Origin: Trichoplax adhaerens
Lineage: Eukaryota; Placozoa; Uniplacotomia; Trichoplacea; Trichoplacidae
Length of the DNA stretch: 64,000 bases
Direction: 5' to 3'
NCBI RefSeq assembly: GCF_000150275.1
Contig: NW_002060966.1
Location: forward strand, 687,311-751,310
Positions 10,415 to 23,500 of the stretch are shown piece after piece. The translations under genes were made by a program, and so were the position numbers. Numbering within the stretch: position 1 is the first letter of the stretch; the number at the start of each line of letters is the position of its first letter. Under the pieces are notes generated by a model that was given only the letters and a program-made list of their open reading frames with translations, was not told where the DNA came from and did no database searches.

Positions 10415-11700
10415 CTACGAGTACATATCCGATATAATACAGCAAATATTAAATTAATACTGGCTTCTAAACAAACTTAATTAGGAGGCGTTGAAGAAAA
10501 GGGTTTTAATTTAGAAGAAGGATTAATTTATGCTTTAGTTTAATCGCACAGCCATTACAGAATTATATAAGACCCATTTGTGAGAAAATGTGTTCTTTAT
10601 TGCGTAGCATAAATCCTATAAGATTAAAATTAATTATTGGTACTTTAGATCAGCGTGTAAGCTGTTACAAAGGACATTAGCTAAGAAAGTGGAAGAAATA
10701 AATAATATAGCTGCAAAAATAGTCAAAATGCGAAGTTTTTATTAAAATTCAACATTAAAAATTTTATGGAGGTATTTAGGGCACAATAAAACTGTTTGCA
10801 AATATCTCTAGGCAAATAACTTTTGCGCCAAGTTTTGTCTAAGTATAGCCACATAAAGATATTACTTATGTCGCTTTTACAAAGCAGCTCCATTATATAC
10901 CGTGCATTATCTTTTTTAAATGCTAAAGCTACTTATTAATCCACAAAAAATAACCGAATAAATTTCAATTTACTGAAAAGAAGAATAAAGCTTGGATTAA
11001 GGATGAGTTATTTCCTCAAGCTTTCTTGTCAAATTACGTTAACAAAATTAACTGGCGTAACCTGTTAAAGCCTAAATCTAAAAGGCAATTTCGACTGGAC
11101 ATTGCAATCATGAACAAAATTAATTACTTACTGTATAAGCCCGTATTCTTGAAACTTTAATGAATTCGTTCGAAATTTTGTCATAAAATCTACTTGCTAC
11201 TGGTTACAAAAAATAAAATCTTGAAACTTGCCACAATGTATATTCCGTACACTGAATCCCCTCTGATAATATATTTTCAAAAAATAATTATCATAAAATA
11301 ATTATGCTTTGGCATAATTTAAACTTTGTAATAAAAATACGTAAAGTAAACAGACTTTTAAGTAGGTACTGATTTAAACCCTCTATTACTGAAAGTCAAA
11401 TATACTCAGGTAGGTACCTTGCAGATAGAATTCTTGTTATCACAGAAACATCTACAAATTCACACAGCTCAACTTAAGTCAACTCTAAATGTTCCCTTTA
11501 TATAGGAACCATTTACCTTGCAAACAACATTGATATTATTATTCTACCTTAATTTCAAGGTAACACGATAACATGTCTGTACCGCTAAGCATTATTACGA
11601 GGGCTAGTAAATTTGACTTCACTATTCTTTAATTTGGGATTGTTTTAAAATAGTGCTTAAGTGCAGCTCCAAATAAGTTTAAGACTAAGATTAAAAGAAA
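10415..11700. other. No recognisable gene
   Basis: 10.4-10.6 kb is flank homologous to 16.2 and 18.3 kb. The rest is AT-rich spacer with no supported feature. Confidence 0.4.
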
Positions 11701-11708
11701 GCATATAA

Positions 11709-13100
11709 TCAACTGCAGTGAACTATAACATCTACGTTATCTTCGCCCTGAATTTTTAGGTCGATCTCTGGAGCTAGATTATACAACTTTATAGCATAAT
11801 CATATCTTTTCAGTAAGTGATAGATGTTCCCTATGTCATAGTATGTTCTAGAAATATGAAGATTATTAGGATTTAATATGGCTAACCGAGTTCGTAAGTA
11901 GTTCTGATCCATAGAAAGGGCTTCAAAATACAGGCTCTGTTTTCAGCACACGTATCCAAGTCAGGCATAGAAAAATGACACATCTAGGCTTTCCTCTCCT
12001 AGAGCTTACTGGCGAATTATTAAGGATTTCTAGTATAGAACTGTTGCTTTCTGATTGCATTGTTAAAAAGCATAAATTTCTGCCATATTGTAATAAGATC
12101 AGAAAGAATCAACAAAATTCACTCCAACTACAAGCAAGCGGATTTTCTGGGATTTCATAAACATAAATAGGGCTGCATCTAAGCGACATTGAGCCTTATA
12201 GACAATACCGATATTGTCTAAGCAGTATGCAACATCTGTACTACTTTGGCCAAAGTTGATCAGAGGAATTTGAAGCGATTTTTGATACTTAACAAGAGCT
12301 TTGTCAAATTGACCTTCCATCTAATGCGAGTACGGTAAGCAATGTAATACTAAGATCTTTCTGCATATAAACTATACTCTTTTAGTAATTTCAACCGCAT
12401 ATCTAATGATTTTGCAAAGATCTTTCTATCTAGTTTGTATCTTCTTGTAATACTAAGATCTTTCTGCATATAAACTATACTCTTTTAGTAATTTCAACCG
12501 CATATCTAATGATTTTGCAAAGATCTTTCTATCTAGTTTGTATCTTCTTTGATATGCGATTACTAATCCAATATCATCGTGAGACATGGAAACTAATAAG
12601 TTAGTTACTTCTACTAATTTAAACCAAAAATTAAGCAGTTTTCGCAGCATTTGCAAGGAATGATCATATTCCTTATTTCTCCGATACATAATGCCTAAGT
12701 TACGGTAAGCTTCTACCGTATCCAAGTGATACTCGCCTAAAATCTGAATCAGCATAAAATATGCACTATTACTTATAGTAGTAGATTGATACCAAAGACA
12801 TTTCAAACCGAATAATGGAGCTAAATGACCTAAGCATCTAGCCGTTCGTAAGTCATTCTGTAGTTCTTCAGATAAAATTTTAGTTTGCATACAATAATGC
12901 ATGGCTTCTTGGTATTTTCCTAGTTGTGGAGAGATTTTCGATATATCGAGATATATATCGCATGCTAGCAGATGATTTGGATTTGTATTTGATGGACAAT
13001 CTAAATAGCCAATTGTTGCTACCACTTAGAGATATGTCGATAACGCGCCTTGAAAATTTCCTAGACAATCTCTAGCCAAGCTAGCGGATCGAAGCTTTTT
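11709..13100 (-). pseudogene. Decayed TPR-repeat gene
   Basis: Three minus-strand frames encode degenerate tetratricopeptide repeats that follow each other but are out of register. At 13025-12453 there are repeats such as LGKYQEAMHYCMQTKIL and YRNLGIMYRRNKEYDHSLQM. At 12320-12099: FDKALVKYQKSLQI and CLDNIGIVYKAQCRLDAAL. At 11912-11709: YYDIGNIYHLLKRYDYAIKLY. The repeats have the roughly 42-residue spacing of kinesin-light-chain or NPHP3-type TPRs. Upstream, the same frame continues through LARDCLGNFQGALSTYL before a TAA near 13027. A 103-bp tandem duplication (12344-12549) and further breaks disrupt it. It is a different TPR family from the gene at 25.3-27.1 kb. Confidence 0.65.
12344..12549 (+). 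repeat. Perfect 103-bp tandem duplication
   Basis: Units 12344-12446 and 12447-12549 look identical base for base. They lie inside the decayed TPR gene. 103 is not a multiple of three, so the duplication itself shifts the frame. Identity implies a very recent event, or an assembly artefact. Confidence 0.85.
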
Positions 13101-14678
13101 CATTCAAGTCAGATTATTCAAAAAGAAGCAGGATTTTTGCTCGTAGTAATTACCCCTAAGATCAACCGAACTATTCATCTGCATGTTAATTCGTATACAT
13201 GGTTTACTTATTCGTCAGCTATCCCAATTTAGATTTATATATTATTTTCTTCAACAAAATGCTCAGTAACTGAAATGTACACAAGTTTAGTAAATGTAGG
13301 GTATCGTAAATTTTCTGAATGGGTTACTTATATAGCCTTTAGTGGTGTAGTGATCAAAACTAATTGCTTTTGCACTACGAACATAGCAGTACTATACTTG
13401 AATGGCATCATCGAATTTTCAATTATGCCTAAAGTAATTGCTCTAGAACTTTAAATTTACTAATGAATTATATAATATAATATAAACACTTACTACAGCA
13501 ATTAAGTTTTAAAAGTATCAGTAAACTGGCAGTAACAATCACAGCAGGTGATACGATAATGAATTTCTGTGATGAGAAAATTTGGCAAAATGAGTTAGCA
13601 TGCACTCTACCAACTTAAAATCGTACTATATTCCGTGGAATTTCCATGTGTTTCGCTAATTATTGATTAATAAGGCTAAATTAATATGAAGCTTTAATTG
13701 CTTAGAAAGAGATTTCAGCGCCGTAATAATCAAATAAAGTGCAAAATAAGAAAGTAATTCCATCGTATCGTCTAATGAAAAGCTTATTACCAGCATTATC
13801 ATTATTCTTTTCCCCTGCACAAAGGTAACGTCTCTAGTTACATAATGACGCATCCCAATAAAAGTAATGTTTCGTTATAAGAATTCTATGACCAACCTTA
13901 CTTGCAAAGGGATCAAACCACAAATTTTTTAGCTTGTAATGGATTTCAAAAGCCAATATATGATAAATACATAGGCGTAATACCGGTACATAAATGACAT
14001 ACTACACTAAGGACTAAAAAGTTCAACATCTTACATAGCGTAATGTAGAGTTCGATAAGTCAACGGTGGTAGATTTAATTGCTACGTAGAGAATAACACT
14101 AAGATCTTAGTAGAAGAAAATACTTCATTGTAGACTATAATTGCGTATAATGTGTAGACATGATGAAGCAGCACGTAAACTGCTCGCGAAATAATATGAG
14201 AAAATAATAGCAGTGTGACTATTACAACTAACAAAATCTGTAGTATTATAGCTTAGAGACAGTAGGAGATAAAACACGTACAGAGAACTAAAATTCAGGA
14301 CTAGACGCAGCTTTTACTATAAAAGATTACGTAACGATAAATACTTGCAGAAAATAGCAAAGACGGTAAGTGCTATAAATAATAAAATGCAGCAAGCTAT
14401 ATTTGAATATATCTGGTAGCTAATAGACTGCAAAGATATCGATATTCAACAATACAGAGCACAAAATGTCTATAAATAAGAGAATACGACAGCTTTAGTA
14501 CGACCTAAATACATAGACATAGAACACCGTAAAGTAGAATGAATTATTACTTTCCAGTTATTTTTAATTTTAGCGTTCACTGTAATACCTATATATTACA
14601 GTAGTTTAGCGCATCAATCATATATTCTCATTGGTCGATGTATTCATAGCATGAGATATTTTTTATATAGACTTTCAA
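13101..14678. other. No recognisable gene
   Basis: AT-rich spacer. No exon, repeat or RNA gene could be supported. Confidence 0.4.
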
Positions 14679-14961
14679 TTAATTTTCATCACCAGCAGTA
14701 AACTTTTTTTCCAATTTTTCTATTATATTTCCAAGTTGGCAACTACTTAAGATTTTGATTAAACGATCCAACTTCGCTTTTTTAGGATATCTACCATACC
14801 ATTCGTCTAATAATTTCATGCAATTTGAGAATCTTCCATCCATGCTGTCAATAATATCTTCAACATCTGCTGAATGAAATTCCTACTTATAAGCAAATTG
14901 TTTCAACTTCTTTCTGGTGATAATTCGGCAATAATCTCAAAGCATTCTCTTCTCTTTTCAT
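14679..14961 (-). pseudogene. Death-domain terminal exon, broken
   Basis: The minus strand from an AG acceptor at 14962-14963 to a TAA ending at 14679 encodes a recognisable death domain. The first part reads ECFEIIAELSPER. The frame then shifts by one base to KQFAYK, followed by a TAG, then HSADVEDIIDSM, CMKLLDEWYGRYPKKAKL and LGNIIEKLEKKF to the natural end. The LLDEW signature and the closing helix are good. Without the frameshift and stop it would be a full six-helix domain of about 90 residues. Its acceptor is phase 1, matching the CARD exon that ends at 16912, 1.95 kb upstream. A CARD-plus-death-domain adaptor (the RAIDD/CRADD arrangement) may once have existed here. That link is inference. 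Confidence 0.6.
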
Positions 14962-14963
14962 CT

Positions 14964-16084
14964 GAAATGCAAATGGGATAGCATTAAGTTATGGAGCGTA
15001 ACAGTGTTAGAGTATGAAGTACTACTAAACTGAAATAGCTAGCACACCACATTAGCTATTCTTCTAGATCTCATATCGCAGTTATTGTTATATCAAAATC
15101 TATTCTGGGAACACACATACTCTGAAATCTAAGCTGGAATAGCATCTGAAATTTTTTTCTTATTTTCCGCACTAAGTCGCTATTTCAAGCTGTGGTGTGC
15201 TTTAGAAACTACGCGTAATTGAGACGAATTGACTATTATTGCTAATTTACCATCTTATAATGCCATCTTAGTAGCTATTTCTCCTTGCCGAAAAGTATTA
15301 GATTCTTGTATAATAGGTTCAGTATCTATCAGTTTGTGTTAATAGAAACAGGTCATATACATATGTCGATATGCAATTATAGCAGATATTATAGCATTGT
15401 TCTAGTTATAACAGAGCTCTAAATTTAATTTTGCGTAAATAAAAGAGAATGAAATCGTACAGATTAAATTACTTCCACAGATTCTATCAATCTGCTGAAT
15501 TTAAGCAACTTTGCTTTATCATAACACTATTCTTAATGCATAAATGAGATCTACGTTTAAGCTCTTATCACTACTTGATCAATAGCGACGGTATTAACGA
15601 AATGATATAGTATAATTACGATAGTCCGTTAACTATTTTAAATTATATTTTTTTAGTATTGTCATGCAATTGTAAGTCACAAATTATAGAAATCTAGTAA
15701 GAATTCGGTATAGGACATAATACGTATCTGATAAATGAATTACAAGAGAGTACTTTTCTAAGAATTTAGTAACATTAGTTAAAAGCCATCAACGACGAAT
15801 CAAAGACCATACCAATTTTTCCGTAAGACTCTACCTACAAATTAATCACCTTGTTTGTCAGATTCTTTTCTTATCTTATATTCTAGATTTACTTGTAGTG
15901 ATTGAACTAAATAATCAATATTTTATCAAACGGAATTCTTTAATACAGCTAATCGCGATTTTCCATTAGCGAATGCGGTACATGATATAGTATTAATTTG
16001 ATAAACGTAATTATCCCTTAGATATATGATCGTAGTTCAATAATTACAAGGAATAACATATAAGTCATGAAATTTTTTGTGTAA
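14964..16084. other. No recognisable gene
   Basis: AT-rich spacer without supported features. If the CARD and death-domain exons belong together, this is part of their intron. Confidence 0.4.
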
Positions 16085-16171
16085 ACCTGACTAAGTCGCC
16101 TATTGACCAAATAGAACAGAATTTTCTTATTATCAATGTTATTTTGTGATCTTAAAAGCCTCTGTACTCAT
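16085..16171 (-). pseudogene. Frameshifted copy of the CARD-gene first exon
   Basis: ATG at 16171 starts a stretch aligned with the 18275-18137 exon, but one base is missing before the NxQITLII-equivalent codons, giving an early TAA. Flanks on both sides (16.2-16.8 kb) also match 18.3-18.9 kb, so this is a degraded segmental copy. Confidence 0.5.
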
Positions 16172-16911
16172 TTATAGGCGAATAATATAGCAAATATTAA
16201 ATAAATATAAACTTCAAAAGTAAACTGAAAAAGAAGCCTCTGAAAAATGATTTTTAATATTGTAGAAAGATAAATTTATGCTTTAGCTCAGTCGCTCAAC
16301 TTAAGTTTTACGATGTTTACTTGCTCATCATAAAGCATTTATCAGCTAATATCCTATAGAAAGATTATAATTTCGCATTACAGTTATAAGATCTAATCCA
16401 AATTTAATCTATAGATTGCCATTTATTTTTAAGTATCTCCAATGCTTGACAGCGACTTAGATTTCTTACCGTAGTGTCTTAATCCCTTGTATGAATTATC
16501 TATTTCACTAAGGACTGCAGTATTTGCATCTATCCTTGCGAAGATCAACTTATACTATTTTATATTCTACACGATAGTACAATCATCATTATTAATACTT
16601 GAAACAATTACGACATAGCGCATACAGATTTGTTTGAAATTGTAATGTTGATATCCTTAAAGGTACTGCAAAAGTAACAAAGCTAATTTTATTAGATAAT
16701 ATAGTACAAGATTAACGTAACATATCGTAAAGTTACAGTAAATAGCAGAATAAAAACGGAAATTAAACTTGCTTTTCGTCGAAGTTATGCTATAATAATG
16801 CTACAGTATGGTACTTTCCGGAAACAGGAAATAGTTTTGACGTCACAATTGATATCATTTAAAAATTGTAACGTTCATACTAGGTCATTACAACGAATAT
16901 GAAGGACTTAC

Positions 16912-18275
16912 TGGGAAGTAAATTTTGATCTTTCTCGACATCAATGTTACATTCTTGGATTTTTCTTGACTTTTCTTTAATTTCATCTGCCATATGTTTC
17001 ATTTTTTCTCCCAATTTTTGTAATGAATTCAAAGAATGCCTTGCTAATAGATCGCAAACCTTATAAATATCTCGATCACTACAACCTAAAAGGATATCCA
17101 ACAAAGCTGCAGAACGTTCAGCTTTTATTTGTTGTCCATTCATAAAATCAATATCTTCAGGCATTAAGATACCCATTCGTAGCAAAAAATGCTTAATATG
17201 ATCATATGGCTCCGCGCTCTTAAAGTCTTGACGATAATGCCATAACACTTTACGTATATTGTCGCTTAAAGCTGGCAGACTTTGTGAATCTAAAGCTAGA
17301 AACGTTCAAATAGACCCATAAGATAAATCTTGATCATGCTTACTATGCTTATAATATTGTAGATGTAATATATTTGGATTTCACCAACAACATGCTTCTT
17401 TTTAGCAACTGTGGTAATGTTGAAAACGAGAACATAAAACGTGAAACATAATTTAATCTACATGTATAACAATAGCATTAATAAATCCACAAGGTATATA
17501 GCTATAGAAATAAAGGTAATATCTTATCTAAACAGAAAATTTGATGAAATAAAGTACCGCTATTCTGTTAACAGAATGGATGTTTAATTTCTTTGTTACT
17601 TCAACAACATAAACTAAAATAATGGAATAGCAACGGAAATTAAACTTATTCTCCCGACAATAAAACGTATCCTATTCAGGACGGCAATTAAAACTTATTT
17701 AGTAAACTCACTAACCATTTGTGTAATCTAATTGCTTGCTAGCTGCCTTGGAACGTTTTCTTTTAATTCCAGAAACTGGTGACATTAGCTCTGAATATTC
17801 GCGGCTATTATGCATTGAAGGCATATCAGCAACAGTTTCGCAGTCAGACTCATTTTCGTCTTCTTCTATAATACAAGTACATTTGAACTTTATTATATTA
17901 TCATTACAATCGTAATTGTTATATAAAATTGAAGATGGAAGAATTCCTAAACTAGAACTTTATTTCTGAAAGCAAACGATAAATAATTAATAAAAGCGTC
18001 AGTTTTAAGGTTACATCGTATGTTGGACATTACAAGGTTGCTGAAAGATCAGATCAACTGTATGAACTTTAGTTTATCAATAAATGCGACACTATAACTA
18101 CGAAGAATTATCCAAAAATGATTCATAATTTTTTACCTCGCTCTCGTTTTCGCCGGTCCTCTATCCGACTTTGTGGTAAGTATTGCTCTCCATTAATTTT
18201 TCTCATTGCCTGAATTGAACAGAAAGATCTAATTATCAATGTTATTTGTTGATTCTCGGAAGATTTTATACTCAT
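16912..18275 (-). CDS. CARD-domain adaptor-like protein (three exons, 3' end open)
   Basis: Three exons join in one frame: 18275-18137 (ATG start, 46 codons), 17865-17716 and 17295-16912, with GT-AG borders and phase-1 junctions. Exon 1 is short and ends basic (DRRKRER). Exon 2 is an acidic-to-basic linker (EEDENESD ... GIKRKRSK). Exon 3 encodes a CARD-type death fold: NIRKVLWHYRQDF, HIKHFLLRMGILMPEDIDF, ALLDILLGCSDRDIYKV and LNSLQKLGEKM, then a charged helix. The exon ends with A/GTAAGT. Reading through instead would add a short tail (SKSFIFVVMT) and stop at TAG, 16880. The next exon is not certain; a phase-1 death-domain relic lies at 14961. A CARD suggests a homotypic partner in a cell-death or immune pathway. 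Family assignment comes from pattern only. Confidence 0.6.
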
Positions 18276-18994
18276 CTATATTTGAAATAATATTGCAAAT
18301 ATGAATCAATCTTAACCTCCGAAACAGACTGAACTAAAAGCTATGAAGAAAAATATTTAAATTTTGGAGTAGAATAAATTTATACTTTACTTTAATAACC
18401 CTGTTTACGTTGTACAATATTTATTAATTGCTCATCGTAAAATATTTATAAATCAATATTGCATGCAAAAGCTACTATTTCACATTAAAGTTATAAAATC
18501 TTATAACAAATATAATCTATCAATTATCACTTATTATGAGGTATCTAAAATAATGTAAGAGCTACTCTGATTCCTTTACTATCTTAATTCCATCCATGAA
18601 TTATTTGTTTAATTAAAGACTAAATTATTTATGTCTATCTTTGCAATGATCAACTTATATTATTTAATATTCTAAACGATAGTATAATCATGAACTTTTA
18701 ATTCTACACATTTAACACTATATCGTATTCAAAAACTGTTTAAAATTATAATATTAATATCTTTTACTATGTAACTAATGGTGCTAAATTTTATTAGATC
18801 ATCTCATACTGCTACTATAAAAGTTCCTTGATTCTCTAATCGTATTTCTATTGATGAAATAACGTCATGATTACCAATTGTCATATAGTTAGTTACTTAT
18901 AGCCAGAGAAAATCGCTTAACAATCTCAATTACTAAACCATTTCACTTGCATTTCCTTTATGAGAGCTGCTATGCCGTTAGAGCGATAATATAC
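18276..18994. other. Upstream flank of the CARD gene
   Basis: No exon seen. Parts recur at 16.2-16.8 kb in the same orientation and at 6.6-7.1 kb inverted, showing that the duplicated unit included 5' flank and perhaps the promoter. Confidence 0.4.
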
Positions 18995-19143
18995 CTTGGA
19001 ATATGTCTTCGCATTATCAGCCGACGATGTTAGAGTATCTTCTTTACCACACGTTGATAGTTTTGATGGATTAGAGAAAGTAACAACTTGATCTGATGAT
19101 GTTGATTTGATACCTTTACAGGGCGAACGCGACGAAAAGAGTA
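18995..19143 (-). CDS. Candidate Ser/Thr-rich linker exon
   Basis: From an AG acceptor before 19143 the minus strand is open, in phase 1, and encodes a Ser/Thr-rich stretch (SSRSPCKGIKSTSSDQVV ... FSNPSKLS). Two donors are possible: GTAAAG at 19047, which gives 96 nt and phase 1 (the length and phase of linker exon 23217-23122), or GTATAT after 18995. No domain is recognised. It could be an upstream exon of the CARD gene or a leftover linker of a lost Roc-COR copy. Confidence 0.35.
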
Positions 19144-19149
19144 CTATGG

Positions 19150-20561
19150 AAAGACATACAAATTATAATTAGAAATTGTAGATTGGATTCCTTTCTGTAA
19201 TATAAAAATTTTGTATTATACCGAATATAGATAGCTTTGCAGTCTGTTTCTACTATACTCAAATATAGTTTGTTATGTTTAGTTATTTATAGCACCTGCA
19301 GTCTTCATTGTTTCCTACAATCATTTGCTATTACTTTGTCTGTTTATGGCAAATATCATATCCAATTCTACAATCCTGTTCTCTGCGTGAGTTCTATCTC
19401 TTAATTTATAAGTACTGATGATTTATGCCATAGATTCGCCAGTTGAACTAGCCGCAATAGTAGTACTTCCTCACGTTACTTCACGACAGCTCATATGCTG
19501 ATCTACCGTAACTACCGCATTGTATCTCCGCTATTGTCTACAACACAGTATCCACTTTTATTAAAACCCTTTCCATAATTTCTGAGAATAGCTACCAAAT
19601 CCGCAGCCGCTGACTCTCCGAACCCTCCATCACACTTTTAAACTATAAAGTGCCAATTAGTTTTAATATCAATCTTGTAATACTGCTCTATAAAGTAAAA
19701 TTGCAGAAACTTATATATTTCATTTTGAGTTGTAAGGTATTATTTTTGGCTCTATCTGTAGGATCTAGGTAAAAACTGCCTTGATAAAGTATTAGAAATC
19801 TGCTAATTGATACAAGCAATTAATTATTAAAGAGTGCCGTATGCGTGCTAACGCTTCTGAAGATACTTCACTGCAGACTTATATACTGCTATATGGCACC
19901 TACTTCATTATCATTTGGTGTACAGTTTGCATTAAGTTATCGATTACCTTCTGTAAGACAGTATAATATTGTATTCTAAGTTGATGATATATTTAGTAAT
20001 GTCTACCGTAGGTGTTGTGTTCAATATGTGATAGATATTCTCGTTAGAGGCTTAAGTATTAAAGATAGCTAGCTTAGTAACTGTAATCCTTTTGAAGAGG
20101 AGCGCTACAGTGCTCACACTAGAGCTTCACATGAAAGGTGTAAACTATCCTGTATTTGAGATGCTAATACTAAAGTGTGTAGTAAGTAAGGTGCTAAGAC
20201 TGTAAACGCGGAAAGGTATATAAGCAAGTAGTTTACTATAGTAAGATAGTTCTTTCTTGTTAATAGAAGACCTCAGCTAATCGATTACGTTGTATCTTCG
20301 TAAAGGAGGTTTTGTTCGATAAATCTTAATTTTGTAAAGTTTTGAAGATTCTTGATCTATCAACCTCACACCTTCTAAATTCAAGTATTCTCTAAATAGC
20401 TATAAGCTGATCTTGCAACTCTTTCGAGCTATTAATCACATTCATGGAGAAAGTATTTTAAGAAAGAACATATCAAAATCAGTCTTAATCAAGAACTATG
20501 GCGCTACTAACTATGATCATCGTAATCGGTGACAAAATTTTCATACTATATGGAGGATTTA
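19150..20561. other. No recognisable gene
   Basis: Spacer downstream of the Roc-COR stop codon. A TATA-like GGTATATAAGC at about 20216 is not followed by a clear gene. About 20.1-20.35 kb is weakly similar to 24.2-24.4 kb. Confidence 0.35.
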
Positions 20562-23500
20562 TTATTGAAACCTTCCGTTAACAGCGTTAGAAAACCAATA
20601 CACGAAATTACCTGAATCCCAACCTTTCATGTTTGCTAGCTTATGCTTGGTACGGCATTTAGCGTTAGTGCATTTGATTATTCGTGCTGCAACATGACTA
20701 GAATAAGCCATTAATTGATCACATTTTAGGCAAGGAAAAAAATATCCGCAGTCAAATTCTTGTCGCTCAGGGTAAACATCCTTCACGATTTTCGATAGCA
20801 TTGTTTTAAAATAAACATATAATTGATCGTTGCTTAATGCTGAAATTGCTTTCGTTTTAATCTGATAATCTTCTTTCGGTTCGCCTATAATTTCGTAGCA
20901 ATACTGAATTCTAATATGTGATGCACTCTTTCCAACTATTATAGTATAATTACCATGTTTTGGTAAGTATTTAGCGCTATGATAATATAATTCAACATCC
21001 AATTCTGATTGGGATGACAGTAAAAACTGATGAAAGATTTGATCTGTAATATATAGAGGTGAGTGTTTGTCGTAACCTAGATAAAGCCAAGACGATTGAA
21101 ATCCGCATTTTAATTCGTTGCCTGTTTCTTTCTTACGTAAAGATAATAAATACGGGAGAAAATACTGTTCATATGTACTAGCTTTTATATCCTCCAGATT
21201 TCTTGAAGCTTTGTAAATTAAACGATTTTGTTCCATTACTTGTAGCAGAGAATCAATATCTTCTTCCAATAATGCTTCATGACTTATTGCACACTTTACG
21301 GAGGCTTTAGTAACGATTCCATAGTCCCTAGCCCATTTGCAATATTCTCTGCTCTTGCTACTGCTGGCAAGACGACGTTGCTTATAATTATCGACCAATG
21401 TAGAAATTTTGCGAAAGTTATCGTAAAACCAACTTAATTCTGTAACTATAAGACTATCAGTCTCACTGTATTGACTAAATATTATTTCTCCTATGCCGTG
21501 TAAAAATTTTAGAACGTTTATAATCTCACTCTGCTCCATTCTGTTTGTAGCTTTAGTGTAAACTTGTTCTAGTGTCTGAATATATTGCATACCGGTGGAA
21601 TTCTGCTTATCTAGAGTATGGCTAATATTCCTATCAGATACTAGTATAGGATTATCGAATAATTCCGCCATTATGTACCATTTAAGTTTAATTTTCTGTT
21701 TGAAGAACGGAACGTCTAGGATACAATTTTGAATTTTTTCGCATAATTTGTTCCAGCTACTGCTATTGACCGTCTCCTCTAAATCTTTACTCTGATTTCC
21801 ATCAACTGTATTGATTATTATTTCCGGAGAATAAAAGTGTGATTTATACTGTGGCATTTTCATATCCAACTCATCCATAAATTGACTTCGTCTAGTCCAT
21901 TGCGCTTCTTCTGTTAATTTATCATCGCTATTAGTGGCAACAAATAGAATGATTGGCAATGGAATTTCGTCCTCTTGACTATCAATGCTAATATATGACT
22001 GATTCTCTTTTGTATTCCAATCAATTGCATTAATCAGCCATTCCTGAAATGAAGTCATATAATCATGGCGACCAACACCGTAATCACTACTGACAATTTT
22101 ATCCAGTTTGACACTGACATCAAAAGGAGCAATGTAAACATTATGCTGAAATTTGAAGGGTTGATAGTAAGCGTGATTGTTAAAATTCCAAATTTTAGCA
22201 AACTGATTAGCATGGTAATATTTACGCCTCTGATGGAATTTCTGGAAACATCGCGAGAAAGACGGTGAAGATAAACTTTTAGTAGTTTCATTAAGCAGGC
22301 TGATAATATTGTCACTAGCTGTGGTGATTTCGTTATCATTATTATTAACGGGATAGTCTATATCGATTTTGTCATCTATAATTTTATCACTACTCGAAAT
22401 GGCAATTCTACTTTTATCACTAGACTGATTGTTGCCTATTTCAAGAGCAGCGGAAAAAATTCTTTGTAACTCAGGGTTTGGTGATATATTCCCCTGCTTT
22501 TCTATGACTGATAATACTTTATTATCGATGAAAGATTGTCTATCAAAAATAATTTTTTCGTCCGAATTACTTGCTTGTTTTATGGTATCCAAGTTGATTA
22601 ACACCGTTGTAGCATTAGGAGAACTTTCAGGTTGTTTGGTTAGTAATTTATATATAAAAGATTTGTCTTCATGATTTGGTCCAATAAGCATTATATTTGC
22701 AAAGTTATTTGAAAATTCACCACGAACAAGCGCTGTTTCAAAGGCTTCTTTAAATTCTCTTATAGCTGTCCCTGATTTGAAATTTCAATATTAGTCAAGA
22801 AATAAACGGTCTATCAAAATCGAAGCCTAAGCAGCTGTCTATTTGAGATTTTTATTTCAATTAGTAGTTTATCTAATTTCATTTGAATAATACTGTATAG
22901 CATCGCACGTTATTTGATCAGCTAATCATTTAATTAAGCAAACTATCATTATTAATGATCTTTCTACCGTATTTAAAATTATAACAAGTAGGAATGAAGC
23001 TATTTCTATATCAGCTACTTATATGCTGAAGAAATAATTGCTATATCAAATCAACATGTTGCAAGACCCAATAATTATTCCATGAACAAAGTGAAGTGCG
23101 ATAAATTGACTTTGTACTCACTAGCTATGGTTAAAATAGAGCTTTTGTCCCTAACTTTTACACTAACAGATTTCCTTGCAGTAGTTTTTTGCTCGGATAA
23201 TTCACTCTCGCTATAATCTATTAATAAGATAATAAAATACTGATTAACTTTCGTCATAAAATTATACAATCTTCATTAAGTAGTATTAATGAGCTGTACT
23301 ACCTGATGATGATGAAGTTAGCAATAGTCCAGTCACCGCACATTGACGGTATTTGCGTTTTGTCTTTGATGATATAAATATTTTACGACTTGCCATTTGC
23401 TGCGAATAGCCTTCATCGTCACTTTCGCTATACGCTCGAATTCTTATACCTAAATTAAATTTCAATATTTCTAGTTAAATCTTTATACTCGTCATATAAA

